Shown: positions 1 to 5,541 of the stretch, piece by piece
How positions within the stretch are numbered: position 1 is the stretch's first letter
How the letters are laid out: the number at the start of each line of letters is the position of its first letter
NCBI GenBank assembly: GCA_014534385.1
Contig: JACVRP010000186.1
Coordinates: 1 to 7,275 of the forward strand
Source: Cyanobacteria bacterium Co-bin13
GTDB lineage: Bacteria; Cyanobacteriota; Cyanobacteriia; Phormidesmidales; Phormidesmidaceae
Length of the DNA: 7,275 bases
Reading direction: 5' to 3'
Made by a program: the position numbers and the translations under genes
Notes under the pieces: generated by a model
Databases searched by the model: none
What the model was told of the DNA's origin: nothing
Seen by the model: the letters and a program-made list of their open reading frames with translations, nothing else

Positions 1-65
1 AAAACCTGTCAGCAGATCAAAAATTACGTTTAGGCTAATTGAGTTAGTTACACGCATTTTGTTCC

Positions 66-1004
66 TTGAACCGCAATCCTCAACCTCACCAAACAGCCCC
101 TCCCACCACGGTCTCGGCCAGTGAGGACCCCCGAGCTGCGGTCAGAAGGGTCCTGGTGATTACCCTGATCATGAACGTGTGTGTGGTGGCCCTAAAAGCC
201 TTAGTTGGCCTATGGACAGGTTCTTTGAGCCTGCTGGCCGACGCCCTCCACAGCGTCACAGACAGCGCCAACAACGTGCTGGGACTGGTGACCAATCAGC
301 TCGCCAATCCTCGACCCGACCGCGACCACCCCTACGGCCATCAGAAGTTTGAGGCGATTGGTGCGCTCGGTATTGCGGCCTTTTTGGGCATTGCCTGTTT
401 TGAGATTCTCAAAGGGGCAGTCGAGCGCCTGACGATGGGCGGACAGCCGGTGCAGATAACGGCGTCGGCTCTGTGGATCATGCTGCTGGTGCTAGGCATC
501 AATATCTTTGTGGCCTTTTACGAGCGCAAAGTCGGCCTGCGTTTGGGCAGCAAAATTTTGATTGCCGATGCCCGACACACCATGAGCGATGTCTGGATCA
601 CCATTGCTGTAATCGGTGGACTGATGGGCATTTGGCAGGGCTGGCAGTGGCTGGATGTGGCTCTCGCGTTTCCAGTGGCGGTGCTTGTTTTTAAGAGTGG
701 ATGGACGGTTTTGCGCGAGAACCTACCCTGGTTAGTTGATGAAATGGCGATCGCACCTGAAGCGATTCACAGCCAGGTCATGAAGGTACCTGGTGTGATT
801 AACTGCCACAATATTGCCTCGCGCGGCCTGTTGGGTCGCCAGGTTTTCATTGATATGCACCTGATTGTTGAGCCCACCGATGTTGAGCAGGCCCATCGCG
901 TTACAGAAGAGGTCGAAACTCGACTAGAGCAGCTCTATGGCCCGGCTCGAATTACAATTCACATCGAACCTTCCCACTACCAGTCGGGCGAAATTAGCTA
1001 CTAA
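66..1004 (+). CDS. Cation diffusion facilitator (CDF) family transporter, probable zinc/divalent metal efflux
   Basis: This is an inner-membrane antiporter that exports divalent metal ions, as known for the CDF family. The 312 residues show about six hydrophobic segments (roughly 28-50, 54-77, 97-117, 133-152, 176-192 and 195-212), followed by a cytosolic dimerisation domain (about 222-302) with the repeated beta-strand endings MHLIVEP and IHIEP. The metal site is visible as H62xxxD66 in the second membrane segment (with D59 before it) and H171xxxD175 in the fifth (with D168). The HxxxD pair suggests zinc-type rather than manganese-type (DxxxD) selectivity; that is inference. The start is TTG at 66. 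A stop lies in frame at 45-47, there is no ATG upstream, and the next in-frame ATG (171) would fall inside the first membrane segment. No clear Shine-Dalgarno is seen. It is convergent with the small zinc-ribbon gene. Family assignment is secure; substrate is not. Confidence 0.9.
   Translation: MNRNPQPHQTAPPTTVSASEDPRAAVRRVLVITLIMNVCVVALKALVGLWTGSLSLLADALHSVTDSANNVLGLVTNQLANPRPDRDHPYGHQKFEAIGALGIAAFLGIACFEILKGAVERLTMGGQPVQITASALWIMLLVLGINIFVAFYERKVGLRLGSKILIADARHTMSDVWITIAVIGGLMGIWQGWQWLDVALAFPVAVLVFKSGWTVLRENLPWLVDEMAIAPEAIHSQVMKVPGVINCHNIASRGLLGRQVFIDMHLIVEPTDVEQAHRVTEEVETRLEQLYGPARITIHIEPSHYQSGEISY
747..754. repeat. HIP1 octamer GCGATCGC (first of six)
   Basis: GCGATCGC occurs here and at 1563-1570, 3284-3291, 4362-4369, 6434-6441 and 7102-7109. 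All six copies lie inside genes (CDF, pgsA, Rrf2, cobD, fni, nurA). This density, about one per 1.2 kb, is far above chance and marks the genome as cyanobacterial. Confidence 0.95.
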
Positions 1005-1179
1005 ATTTATTTCTTGTCCGGCCGCTGCTGAATATTGTCTGACGACAAATCCAGTTCTCGAAATGGGTTTAGTACAGCTATTATGAAGAGCTGATGAACG
1101 CGCTGACAAACGCAGAGGCTAGGGGTTGTCACACCCGCTGAGGGGTTTCTCCCCACACCCCGAATTAGTATTGCTATGC

Positions 1180-1356
1180 TTACTTTGCCTTCCAGGTGCC
1201 CCCATAGCGGTAATAGGGGTTATCTTGGCTAAGTTGACCCCAGCATTGAGGGCAAACCAACCGCCATTTGCCACTCTCGTCAGACTGAATCCGATATCGG
1301 ATAGCCGACTGTTGGGCACAGTGCTCACAGAGCTTCAGACGGGGTTTAGGGGGCAT
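1180..1356 (-). CDS. Small two-CxxC zinc-ribbon protein, 58 aa, function unknown
   Basis: The minus strand carries an ATG frame starting at 1356 and ending with TAA at 1182-1180. The 58-residue product opens with a basic tail (MPPKPRLKL). It then has C10xxC13 and C35xxC38, spaced as a zinc ribbon, and ends with an aromatic/glycine motif (NPYYRYGGTWKAK). The central part reads IRYRIQSDESGKWRLVCPQC. From memory this matches a short conserved cyanobacterial hypothetical protein; I cannot confirm it by search. The intact frame, four cysteines in two ordered pairs, basic ends and sensible codon use argue that it is real, although longer open frames cover it on both strands. It is divergent from pgsA (116 bases between start codons) and convergent with the CDF gene. 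No strong Shine-Dalgarno is seen. Role is unknown; nucleic-acid or protein binding through the zinc ribbon is only a guess. Confidence 0.8.
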   Translation of the reverse strand: MPPKPRLKLCEHCAQQSAIRYRIQSDESGKWRLVCPQCWGQLSQDNPYYRYGGTWKAK

Positions 1357-1472
1357 TGGAATCGCTGCAGTGGGTAAAAGGCAGTGCTACAGGGCGGGCA
1401 GTCTCCAGCCAGTCCTAGGCGTGCTTTCCTCTGGCTTGGCACTTGATTTTTGATCAGTATTTTCTTAGGGCC

Positions 1473-2009
1473 ATGAATCTTCCTACCTGGATTACAGTAT
1501 CGCGTTTGGTGAGCGTTCCCCTGGTGCTCTACCTGCTGCAGGCACCGACGAAGCGTGAGCGTGCGATCGCAGTCGGCATCTTTCTCGTTGGAGCCAGTAC
1601 AGATTGGCTGGATGGCTATCTCGCTAGACGGTTAGATCAGGTTACAGAACTGGGTAAATTTCTCGATCCCCTGGTCGATAAACTGCTGGTGCTAGCCCCC
1701 CTGATGTCTCTCGTAGAACTTCAGCAGGTACCGGCCTGGGGCGTCTTTTTAATCTTGGCTAGGGAGCTGACGGTTGCTGGTTGGCGCGTGAGTCCTTCGC
1801 TGCAGCAGGGCAGCGTACCGGGGGCAAATCTTTGGGGCAAACTCAAAACGGTAGTGCAGATTGTAGCCATTGCTATGCTGATTGCCCCACTGGGAGAAAA
1901 CTGGGTCCTCGCCTGCCAACTTTTGTTCTGGCTGGCAGTCATTTTGACCTGGGTTTCTGGCGCAATTTATCTCTGGCCTCAGCCCTCTAGCCAAGAAGCC
2001 TCTAGGTAG
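1473..2009 (+). CDS. pgsA: CDP-diacylglycerol--glycerol-3-phosphate 3-phosphatidyltransferase
   Basis: This membrane enzyme transfers glycerol-3-phosphate onto CDP-diacylglycerol, giving phosphatidylglycerol phosphate, the precursor of phosphatidylglycerol, which cyanobacteria need for photosystem function. The 178-residue product opens with MNLPTWITVSRL, the usual PgsA N-terminus. It carries the complete CDP-alcohol phosphotransferase signature D44xxD47G48xxA51R52...G61xxxD65xxxD69; the four aspartates bind the metal and CDP. Further family marks are LAREL (about 95-99) and WGKLKTVVQ (121-129). Several hydrophobic helices follow. I chose ATG 1473 over a TTG at 1443 in the same frame because the protein then begins at the conserved N-terminus, and a short AGGG lies 3-6 bases upstream. 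The gene stands alone, divergent from the zinc-ribbon gene and convergent with cyAbrB, with a strong inverted repeat 50 bases after its stop. Confidence 0.92.
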   Translation: MNLPTWITVSRLVSVPLVLYLLQAPTKRERAIAVGIFLVGASTDWLDGYLARRLDQVTELGKFLDPLVDKLLVLAPLMSLVELQQVPAWGVFLILARELTVAGWRVSPSLQQGSVPGANLWGKLKTVVQIVAIAMLIAPLGENWVLACQLLFWLAVILTWVSGAIYLWPQPSSQEASR

Positions 2010-2059
2010 GCAGACCAGGCCCCTGCTGCCGCTTTTGATAGCCATAGAACGCCTACAGG

Positions 2060-2100
2060 AAGCCGGTAGGGGCACAACAAAGCTGTACCCCTACCGGCTT
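2060..2100. terminator. Perfect 13-bp inverted repeat, probable bidirectional terminator
   Basis: AAGCCGGTAGGGG (2060-2072) is repeated as its exact reverse complement at 2088-2100. After one mismatch, three more pairs extend the stem into the loop (ACA/TGT). It lies about 50 bases after the pgsA stop and about 48 bases after the cyAbrB stop on the other strand, so it suits both transcripts. Neither side has a U-run, which is common for cyanobacterial terminators. The GTAGGGGCAC-type arm also resembles dispersed cyanobacterial palindromes, so it may be a repeat element serving as terminator. Confidence 0.65.
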
Positions 2101-2148
2101 AAAACGAGTCGATATTAAGACGCTGGGAGACCGGCCTAAACCTGGTAA

Positions 2149-2553
2149 TTACTCCTCATCGTCCTCGTAATATTCCCCGTCGCCTTCAAGCTGCTTGAGG
2201 CGAATATGCTTGCGACCTAGGGAGATTTCAAATTCGTCGCCGGGTTTTAAGCCCATTTGCTTGGTGTAGGCCGAGCCAATCAAAAGATTGCCATTCGACT
2301 GCACGGTAATCCGGTAGCTGGCGCTGCGTCCGCCCCGACCATTGGTGCCCTGGGTGCTGTCTAACTGAATTCCCTCTGCTTCGATCAGCGCATTGAGGAA
2401 CTTCATCATATTGACCCTTTCGACCCCATTTTTGGTCAGGGTGTAATAGCCGCAGGCTTTAGCTTTCTCTTCCTTGCCTAGGTTCTCCAGTTCCTTGACT
2501 TTCTTCAGCAGGGCCTTGCCGGTGAGTGCTTCAATCTGAGTATCGTTAGCCAT
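2149..2553 (-). CDS. cyabrB2: cyAbrB-type transcriptional regulator, probably the AbrB2 branch
   Basis: This is a cyanobacterial AbrB-like DNA-binding protein. The family tunes carbon/nitrogen metabolism, hydrogenase and stress genes. The 134-residue product has the cyanobacterial N-terminal region (LTGKALLKKVKEL, then ACGYYTLTKNGVERVNMMKF) and the swapped-hairpin DNA-binding domain at the C-terminal half (about 79-120), with SNGNLLIGSAYTKQMGLKPG and EFEISLGRKHIRLKQ. A strongly acidic tail ends the protein (last seven residues YYEDDEE). C34 is the only cysteine; the equivalent Cys34 of Synechocystis AbrB2 has been reported to be glutathionylated, so redox control is possible. RGGRSASYR before the domain and the acidic tail favour AbrB2 (Sll0822-like) over AbrB1; this is from memory. 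The start is ATG 2553; a TTG directly before it adds only one residue. It is convergent with pgsA and follows a possible small gene on the same strand at 138 bases. Confidence 0.93.
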   Translation of the reverse strand: MANDTQIEALTGKALLKKVKELENLGKEEKAKACGYYTLTKNGVERVNMMKFLNALIEAEGIQLDSTQGTNGRGGRSASYRITVQSNGNLLIGSAYTKQMGLKPGDEFEISLGRKHIRLKQLEGDGEYYEDDEE

Positions 2554-2691
2554 CAACTCTAGTCTCTACTATCGACGTGTTGTACTGTGAAATTCCCAAA
2601 TTAATGTTGGGGTTGCCTTTGTCTAGCTCTACTTTAATGATGCCACGCAAAATGATACTACAGCGCAATAGTTTTTTGCATTTAAGTCACC

Positions 2692-2958
2692 TTAAGTTGA
2701 CTCAATCATAACTGTCTCCATGCTGACCTGCAAAACAAGAGGTCGGTTATCTTCAAGGAGAGCTATCATAATTTGCTGCAGTGGCGTCGCTAACTTAAAA
2801 GGACAGTCCTTAAACTGACATAGAATTACGGTGACTGACCCAAGCTGCAGATAGCCCTGGGCAAAATGAATAAGCAGGACAAACGACAATGTCTGGGGGA
2901 AACTTGAGGGCAGCGGTTCTAGATTAGAGCGTCTTACCTGACTCTCGGAAGGGGGCAC
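2692..2958 (-). CDS. Possible small protein, 88 aa, unknown function
   Basis: I do not recognise this product. The minus-strand frame runs from GTG 2958 to TAA 2694-2692. The best evidence is a perfect AGGAGG (complement of 2963-2968) four bases before the GTG, with an in-frame stop only seven codons upstream, so the start is well defined. The protein has a polar, proline-rich N-terminus (1-22), then alternating hydrophobic and polar stretches (TLSFVLLIHFAQGYLQLG, VTVILCQFKDCPF with C47 and C52, IMIALLEDN, PLVLQVSMETVMIE) that look like a small mixed alpha/beta fold rather than a membrane helix or a random frame. Synonymous codon choice is mixed but natural. It lies upstream of cyAbrB on the same strand, 138 bases away, so the two could be co-transcribed. 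The alternative is a chance open frame in a 640-base gap. Confidence 0.45.
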   Translation of the reverse strand: MPPSESQVRRSNLEPLPSSFPQTLSFVLLIHFAQGYLQLGSVTVILCQFKDCPFKLATPLQQIMIALLEDNRPLVLQVSMETVMIEST

Positions 2959-2962
2959 ACAC

Positions 2963-2968
2963 CCTCCT
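2963..2968 (-). promoter_or_regulatory. Ribosome binding site AGGAGG for the 88-aa frame
   Basis: CCTCCT on the plus strand reads AGGAGG on the minus strand, four bases before the GTG at 2958. Full anti-Shine-Dalgarno matches are uncommon in this window (the other is before cobD), which is the main reason for keeping the small frame. The spacing is slightly short of the usual 5-9 bases. Confidence 0.45.
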
Positions 2969-3048
2969 AAAAGAAGACGTCAAGACAGTGTTTTCTGTTG
3001 CTTTGATCCTGCTTGAAGCTGCATTTTTTTCATAGACGGAGTTAGGCA

Positions 3049-3090
3049 CCTGCCGGTAGGGACCTTTTGCCCTTGGGTTCTGCAGGCAGG
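3049..3090. repeat. Interrupted inverted repeat upstream of the Rrf2 gene
   Basis: CCTGCC (3049-3054) pairs with GGCAGG (3085-3090), and inside it AGGG (3058-3061) pairs with CCCT (3070-3073), giving a hairpin with an asymmetric interior loop. The left side contains GCCGGTAGGG (3052-3061), identical to ten bases in the arm of the pgsA/cyAbrB inverted repeat, so it may be a decayed relative of the same element. It could also act in the leader of the downstream regulator. No -10/-35 pair stands out nearby. Confidence 0.3.
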
Positions 3091-3141
3091 AATGCGATGC
3101 TAAAGGCAGTCATTTATTGATGGCGTTGCTCTGGGAGAGCC

Positions 3142-3174
3142 CCCAAAAGCGCTCCCAAAAGTGCCTCCTAAAAG
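3142..3174 (+). repeat. Three short tandem CCNAAAAG repeats before the Rrf2 start
   Basis: CCCAAAAG at 3142-3149, CCCAAAAG at 3154-3161 and CCTAAAAG at 3167-3174 are spaced 12 and 13 bases apart and end 22 bases before the ATG of the Rrf2 gene. A small hairpin (GCTCT 3128-3132 with AGAGC 3136-3140) lies directly upstream. The near-helical spacing and position in the leader could suit an operator or simply reflect slippage; no known site is recognised. Confidence 0.35.
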
Positions 3175-3196
3175 CCCCAGTTCTGACAATTTCTGA

Positions 3197-3640
3197 ATGA
3201 AGTTAACTACTCGCGGTCACTACAGTGTTAAAGCTCTGCTGGATTTGAGCCTCCAACCGGATGATTTACCAGCTTCGGTCAATGCGATCGCACAGCGCCA
3301 GGATTTGCCGGCTCCCTATTTAGAAAAGCTCTTGATTGCTCTGCGTCGAGCCGCCATTGTGGAATCCGTTCGAGGGGCTCAGGGTGGATATCGGCTAGCC
3401 CGACCGGCCGCTGAAATATCCCTGGGGCAGATTTTAGAAGCTGTCGGAGAAACGGTTGAGCCGCTGCCCAGGCATCAGCCTCAAATTGATCAAACTGAGG
3501 ATTGGGTTACCTATAGCGTCTGGAAACGGCTGCATCAAAAACTTAGAGAAGCGCTCTACAGCATTTCCTTAGAAGACCTTTATTTCGATGCCCGTAGCTG
3601 GCAGGCAGCCCAGGGCGAGGAGGCCAGCTTTGTGGTTTGA
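3197..3640 (+). CDS. Rrf2-family transcriptional regulator without cysteines
   Basis: This is a winged-helix DNA-binding regulator of the Rrf2/IscR family. The 147-residue product starts MKLTTRGHYSVKALLDL, a standard Rrf2 N-terminus. The helix-turn-helix covers about 27-56, with recognition helix APYLEKLLIALRRA, and the wing RGAQGGYRLARP lies at 59-70. The dimerisation helix follows, and the C-terminus has ARSWQAAQGEEASFVV. IscR ligates an Fe-S cluster through three cysteines near residues 92-104, but this protein has no cysteine anywhere. It therefore cannot bind a cluster the IscR way and may sense another signal or act through a partner. From memory the C-terminal motif is shared by a cyanobacterial subgroup; I cannot check. 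The start ATG is clear, though no Shine-Dalgarno is seen. Its last 11 bases overlap cobD, and the cobD ribosome-binding site lies inside it, so translation may be coupled. Confidence 0.92.
   Translation: MKLTTRGHYSVKALLDLSLQPDDLPASVNAIAQRQDLPAPYLEKLLIALRRAAIVESVRGAQGGYRLARPAAEISLGQILEAVGETVEPLPRHQPQIDQTEDWVTYSVWKRLHQKLREALYSISLEDLYFDARSWQAAQGEEASFVV
3617..3623 (+). promoter_or_regulatory. Shine-Dalgarno GAGGAGG for cobD, inside the Rrf2 reading frame
   Basis: GAGGAGG is followed after six bases by TTG at 3630, in the cobD frame. The spacing is ideal for TTG 3630 and wrong for the ATG at 3588, which lies upstream of it, or for GTG 3651. It therefore decides the start chosen for cobD and implies re-initiation or coupling with translation of the regulator, which ends at 3640. 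Confidence 0.6.
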
Positions 3641-4613
3641 GCAGGCAGCGGTGTTAGCCCTTGCGGCAGGACTCGATTTTTACCTGGGCGATCCCTGGGG
3701 TTGGCCTCACCCGGTGCAGGTTATGGGCTGGGGCATTGGGGCCTATAGCCAAGCCGTTTTTCGGGTCATCAAAGCGCCTGTAGGGCAGCGCTTAGCCGGA
3801 ATCGTTTTAGGGAGCGGGCTGATTCTCGGTAGCAGCCTGGCGGGCTGGGGGCTGCTCTGGCTGGCCAGGGCCGTGTCTCCAGCGCTGGAGCTGCTGGTAG
3901 GGGCGGTGCTGCTGGCTAGCTGCTTTGCCGGACGGAGCCTGCGCCAGGCTGCCGAAGCCGTGCTGCGACCTCTCCAGCAGGGAAATTTAGCTGAGGCCCG
4001 GCAGCAGCTAAGCCGCTACGTCGGGCGGGATACGGCCGAGCTAGATCGGGCCGAAGTGCTGCGGGCCGTCATGGAAACAGTGACAGAAAACGCTACCGAT
4101 GGCGTGCTGGCCCCTCTGTTCTATGCGGTGGTGGGGGCCTTTCTCCCCGGGGTAGGCAGTGTGCCCCTGGCTCTGGCCTACAAAGCGGCCAGCACCCTCG
4201 ACTCGATGGTGGGCTACCGCGAAGCGCCCTACACTCACCTGGGCTGGTTTAGCGCTCGCTTAGAAGATGGGTTAACCTGGCTGCCCTGCCGCCTGGTCGT
4301 CGTGACAATTGGTCTGCTCTCGGGCCAGCCAAGGCGAGTTTGGCGCATATGCCAGCGCGATGCGATCGCAGATCCCAGTCCCAATGCGGGCTGGAGTGAG
4401 TGTGCCTACGCCGCTGCCCTGGGAGTCCAGCTGGGCGGGCCTAACCGCTATCGAGGCGTGATCAAGGTAAAGCCCAAACTGGCAGACGACCTACAGCCGA
4501 TTACCCCAGATCTGATTCGGCAGGCTATGGAGCTGACTCGATTGGCTTTTTTGATCGGGTTATGTTCAGCAATAGCCGGACTAATCGGGTGGGGTCTCTT
4601 AAACTTAAGATGA
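3630..4613 (+). CDS. cobD: Adenosylcobinamide-phosphate synthase (CobD/CbiB)
   Basis: This integral membrane enzyme attaches the aminopropanol arm to adenosylcobyric acid, giving adenosylcobinamide phosphate in late (pseudo)cobalamin assembly. With the TTG start the product has 327 residues, normal for the family. Motifs in order are LDFYLGDP..PHPVQVMG (15-33), ETVTENATDGVLAPLFYAV (149-167), YKAASTLDSMVGYR (184-197), LGWFSARLEDG (204-214), DPSPNAGWSECAYAAALG (248-265) with NRYRG after it, and a hydrophobic C-terminal anchor (about 305-325). Hydrophobic helices lie between them. An ATG at 3588 would add 14 basic residues that only mirror Rrf2 coding sequence; GTG 3651 would trim the first helix. 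The frame overlaps the regulator by 11 bases. GC at third positions is higher than in the regulator. No other B12 gene or B12 riboswitch is visible in the window. Confidence 0.93.
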   Translation: MWFEQAAVLALAAGLDFYLGDPWGWPHPVQVMGWGIGAYSQAVFRVIKAPVGQRLAGIVLGSGLILGSSLAGWGLLWLARAVSPALELLVGAVLLASCFAGRSLRQAAEAVLRPLQQGNLAEARQQLSRYVGRDTAELDRAEVLRAVMETVTENATDGVLAPLFYAVVGAFLPGVGSVPLALAYKAASTLDSMVGYREAPYTHLGWFSARLEDGLTWLPCRLVVVTIGLLSGQPRRVWRICQRDAIADPSPNAGWSECAYAAALGVQLGGPNRYRGVIKVKPKLADDLQPITPDLIRQAMELTRLAFLIGLCSAIAGLIGWGLLNLR

Positions 4614-4963
4614 TCACTCAGGCAAATAGTTCAAGGAGCAGCCCCAGGGGGATTAGAATACAGCAAATATTCTTTGCCAGAGTCTATGGCGGGGTCTATA
4701 GCTGGAGTTTTGCCTCAGGAGAAGCTCCAGATCCCAAGTGAACTTGGTGAAATTAGCTTCTAGAGCTAGTCTTTAGGCCAGCCCTTTCAGCTATAGACTG
4801 AAGCATCAACGAAGCATCAACCGAGCAGCTTAGCTTGGTGGATCTACCCCTCACGGATTCCTGAAAATTAACTGTTTCCTGGACAGCTGTTTTGCAAGAG
4901 CCAAGGCTGTGTGCTCTAGGCTACAGATTCTCTTCATTCTAAACACCTATCTACACTTCATCT
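4614..4963. other. 350-base gap between cobD and pyrR, rich in inverted repeats
   Basis: I find no credible gene here. Instead there are consecutive potential hairpins. GGCAAA 4621-4626 pairs with TTTGCC 4673-4678, enclosing GAATA 4656-4660 with TATTC 4668-4672. CTGGAGTTTT 4702-4711 pairs with GAAGCTCCAG 4721-4730 (10 pairs as RNA, two of them G-U). CCAAG 4734-4738 pairs with CTTGG 4743-4747 over a four-base loop. TAGCT 4754-4758 pairs with AGCTA 4764-4768. TAGTCTTTAG 4767-4776 pairs with CTATAGACTG 4791-4800 (9 of 10). The last two share bases and exclude each other. The first may terminate cobD; the rest could be a pyrR leader or a small RNA. No B12 box, SRP, 6S or tRNA signature is seen, and no convincing promoter. 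The final 140 bases before pyrR look unstructured. Confidence 0.45.
4800..4821 (+). repeat. Perfect tandem 11-bp duplication GAAGCATCAAC x2
   Basis: GAAGCATCAAC occurs at 4800-4810 and again directly at 4811-4821. It follows the last hairpin of the gap and lies about 140 bases before the pyrR start. It is likely a recent slippage duplication; a paired protein-binding site at one helical turn is possible. Confidence 0.7.
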
Positions 4964-5515
4964 ATGTCGTCTAAGGTCGTTGAAATTCTCTCTGCCGAAG
5001 AACTACGCCGCACGCTTAACCGTATGGCCTCCGAAATTGTGGAACGGGCAGGCGATCTTTCTAAGATTATGCTGATTGGGATCTATACCCGGGGCGTTCC
5101 CTTAGCCCATATTCTGGCTCGGCAAATTCAGCGCCTAGAAGATACTCAGCTGCCGGTCGGGGCGCTCGATATCACTCTTTATCGAGACGATCTTGATAAA
5201 ATCGGCACCCGTACCCCTGCTCGCAACAAAATTCCCTTTGATCTCTCGGGCAAAACCGTAGTGCTGGTAGACGACGTGATCTACAGCGGGCGGACCATTC
5301 GAGCGGCGCTCAATGCAGTGCATGACTATGGCCGCCCTGAAACTGTGCGGTTGGCTGTTTTGGTAGACCGGGGCCACCGACAGGTGCCCATTCACCCCGA
5401 TTTCGTCGGGAAGACCCTGCCGACTGCGCGAGATGAGTCGGTCAAGGTATTCCTCCACGACGTTGATGGCCGAGATGGCGTTCAGCTCTTGGCCCGAGAC
5501 CACGTCCCGGCCTAA
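4964..5515 (+). CDS. pyrR: PyrR bifunctional protein: pyrimidine operon regulator / uracil phosphoribosyltransferase
   Basis: This soluble phosphoribosyltransferase-fold protein makes UMP from uracil and PRPP. In Gram-positive bacteria it also binds pyr mRNA to control attenuation. The 183-residue length is normal. The PRPP-binding motif VVLVDDVIYSGRT is at 99-111, with its two aspartates D103-D104. GIYTRGVPLA at 39-48 forms the pyrophosphate loop. DITLYRDDL at 69-77 is the flexible loop typical of PyrR, and VDRGHRQVPIHPDFVGK at 134-150 with PTARDE after it is specific to PyrR over other phosphoribosyltransferases. The start ATG is clear; no Shine-Dalgarno is seen. No other pyrimidine gene lies in the window, so it is a stand-alone gene here. 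Whether it regulates RNA in cyanobacteria is unsettled; the structured gap upstream lacks an obvious copy of the Bacillus PyrR-binding loop. Confidence 0.94.
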   Translation: MSSKVVEILSAEELRRTLNRMASEIVERAGDLSKIMLIGIYTRGVPLAHILARQIQRLEDTQLPVGALDITLYRDDLDKIGTRTPARNKIPFDLSGKTVVLVDDVIYSGRTIRAALNAVHDYGRPETVRLAVLVDRGHRQVPIHPDFVGKTLPTARDESVKVFLHDVDGRDGVQLLARDHVPA

Positions 5516-5541
5516 CGCCCCCTGTTCATGGAGATTGGTAA

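Noticed and set aside
1142..1154. GGGG-TTTCT-CCCC as a terminator between the CDF and zinc-ribbon genes
   Set aside because: The stem has only four pairs, lacks a U-run, and sits among several G/C runs that pair at random.
1126..1377. An 83-residue plus-strand frame and a 69-residue minus-strand frame (1119-1328)
   Set aside because: Both are shadows of the 58-residue zinc-ribbon gene in other frames; neither has family-like motifs.
1436..1463. TTGGCA and TATTTT with a 16-base spacer before pgsA as a promoter
   Set aside because: Transcription would start about three bases before the ATG, giving a leaderless message; possible but unsupported.
4686..4763. A 25-codon ATG frame in the cobD-pyrR gap as a leader peptide
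   Set aside because: No ribosome-binding site and no run of regulatory codons; it simply crosses several hairpins.
4614..4963. Cobalamin riboswitch, SRP RNA, 6S RNA or PyrR-binding loop in the gap
   Set aside because: No B12 box, no SRP or 6S conserved core, and no GAGAGG-type PyrR loop could be found by eye.
5135..5503. A 122-residue minus-strand frame within pyrR
   Set aside because: It is antisense to a fully recognised pyrR and has no domain signature.
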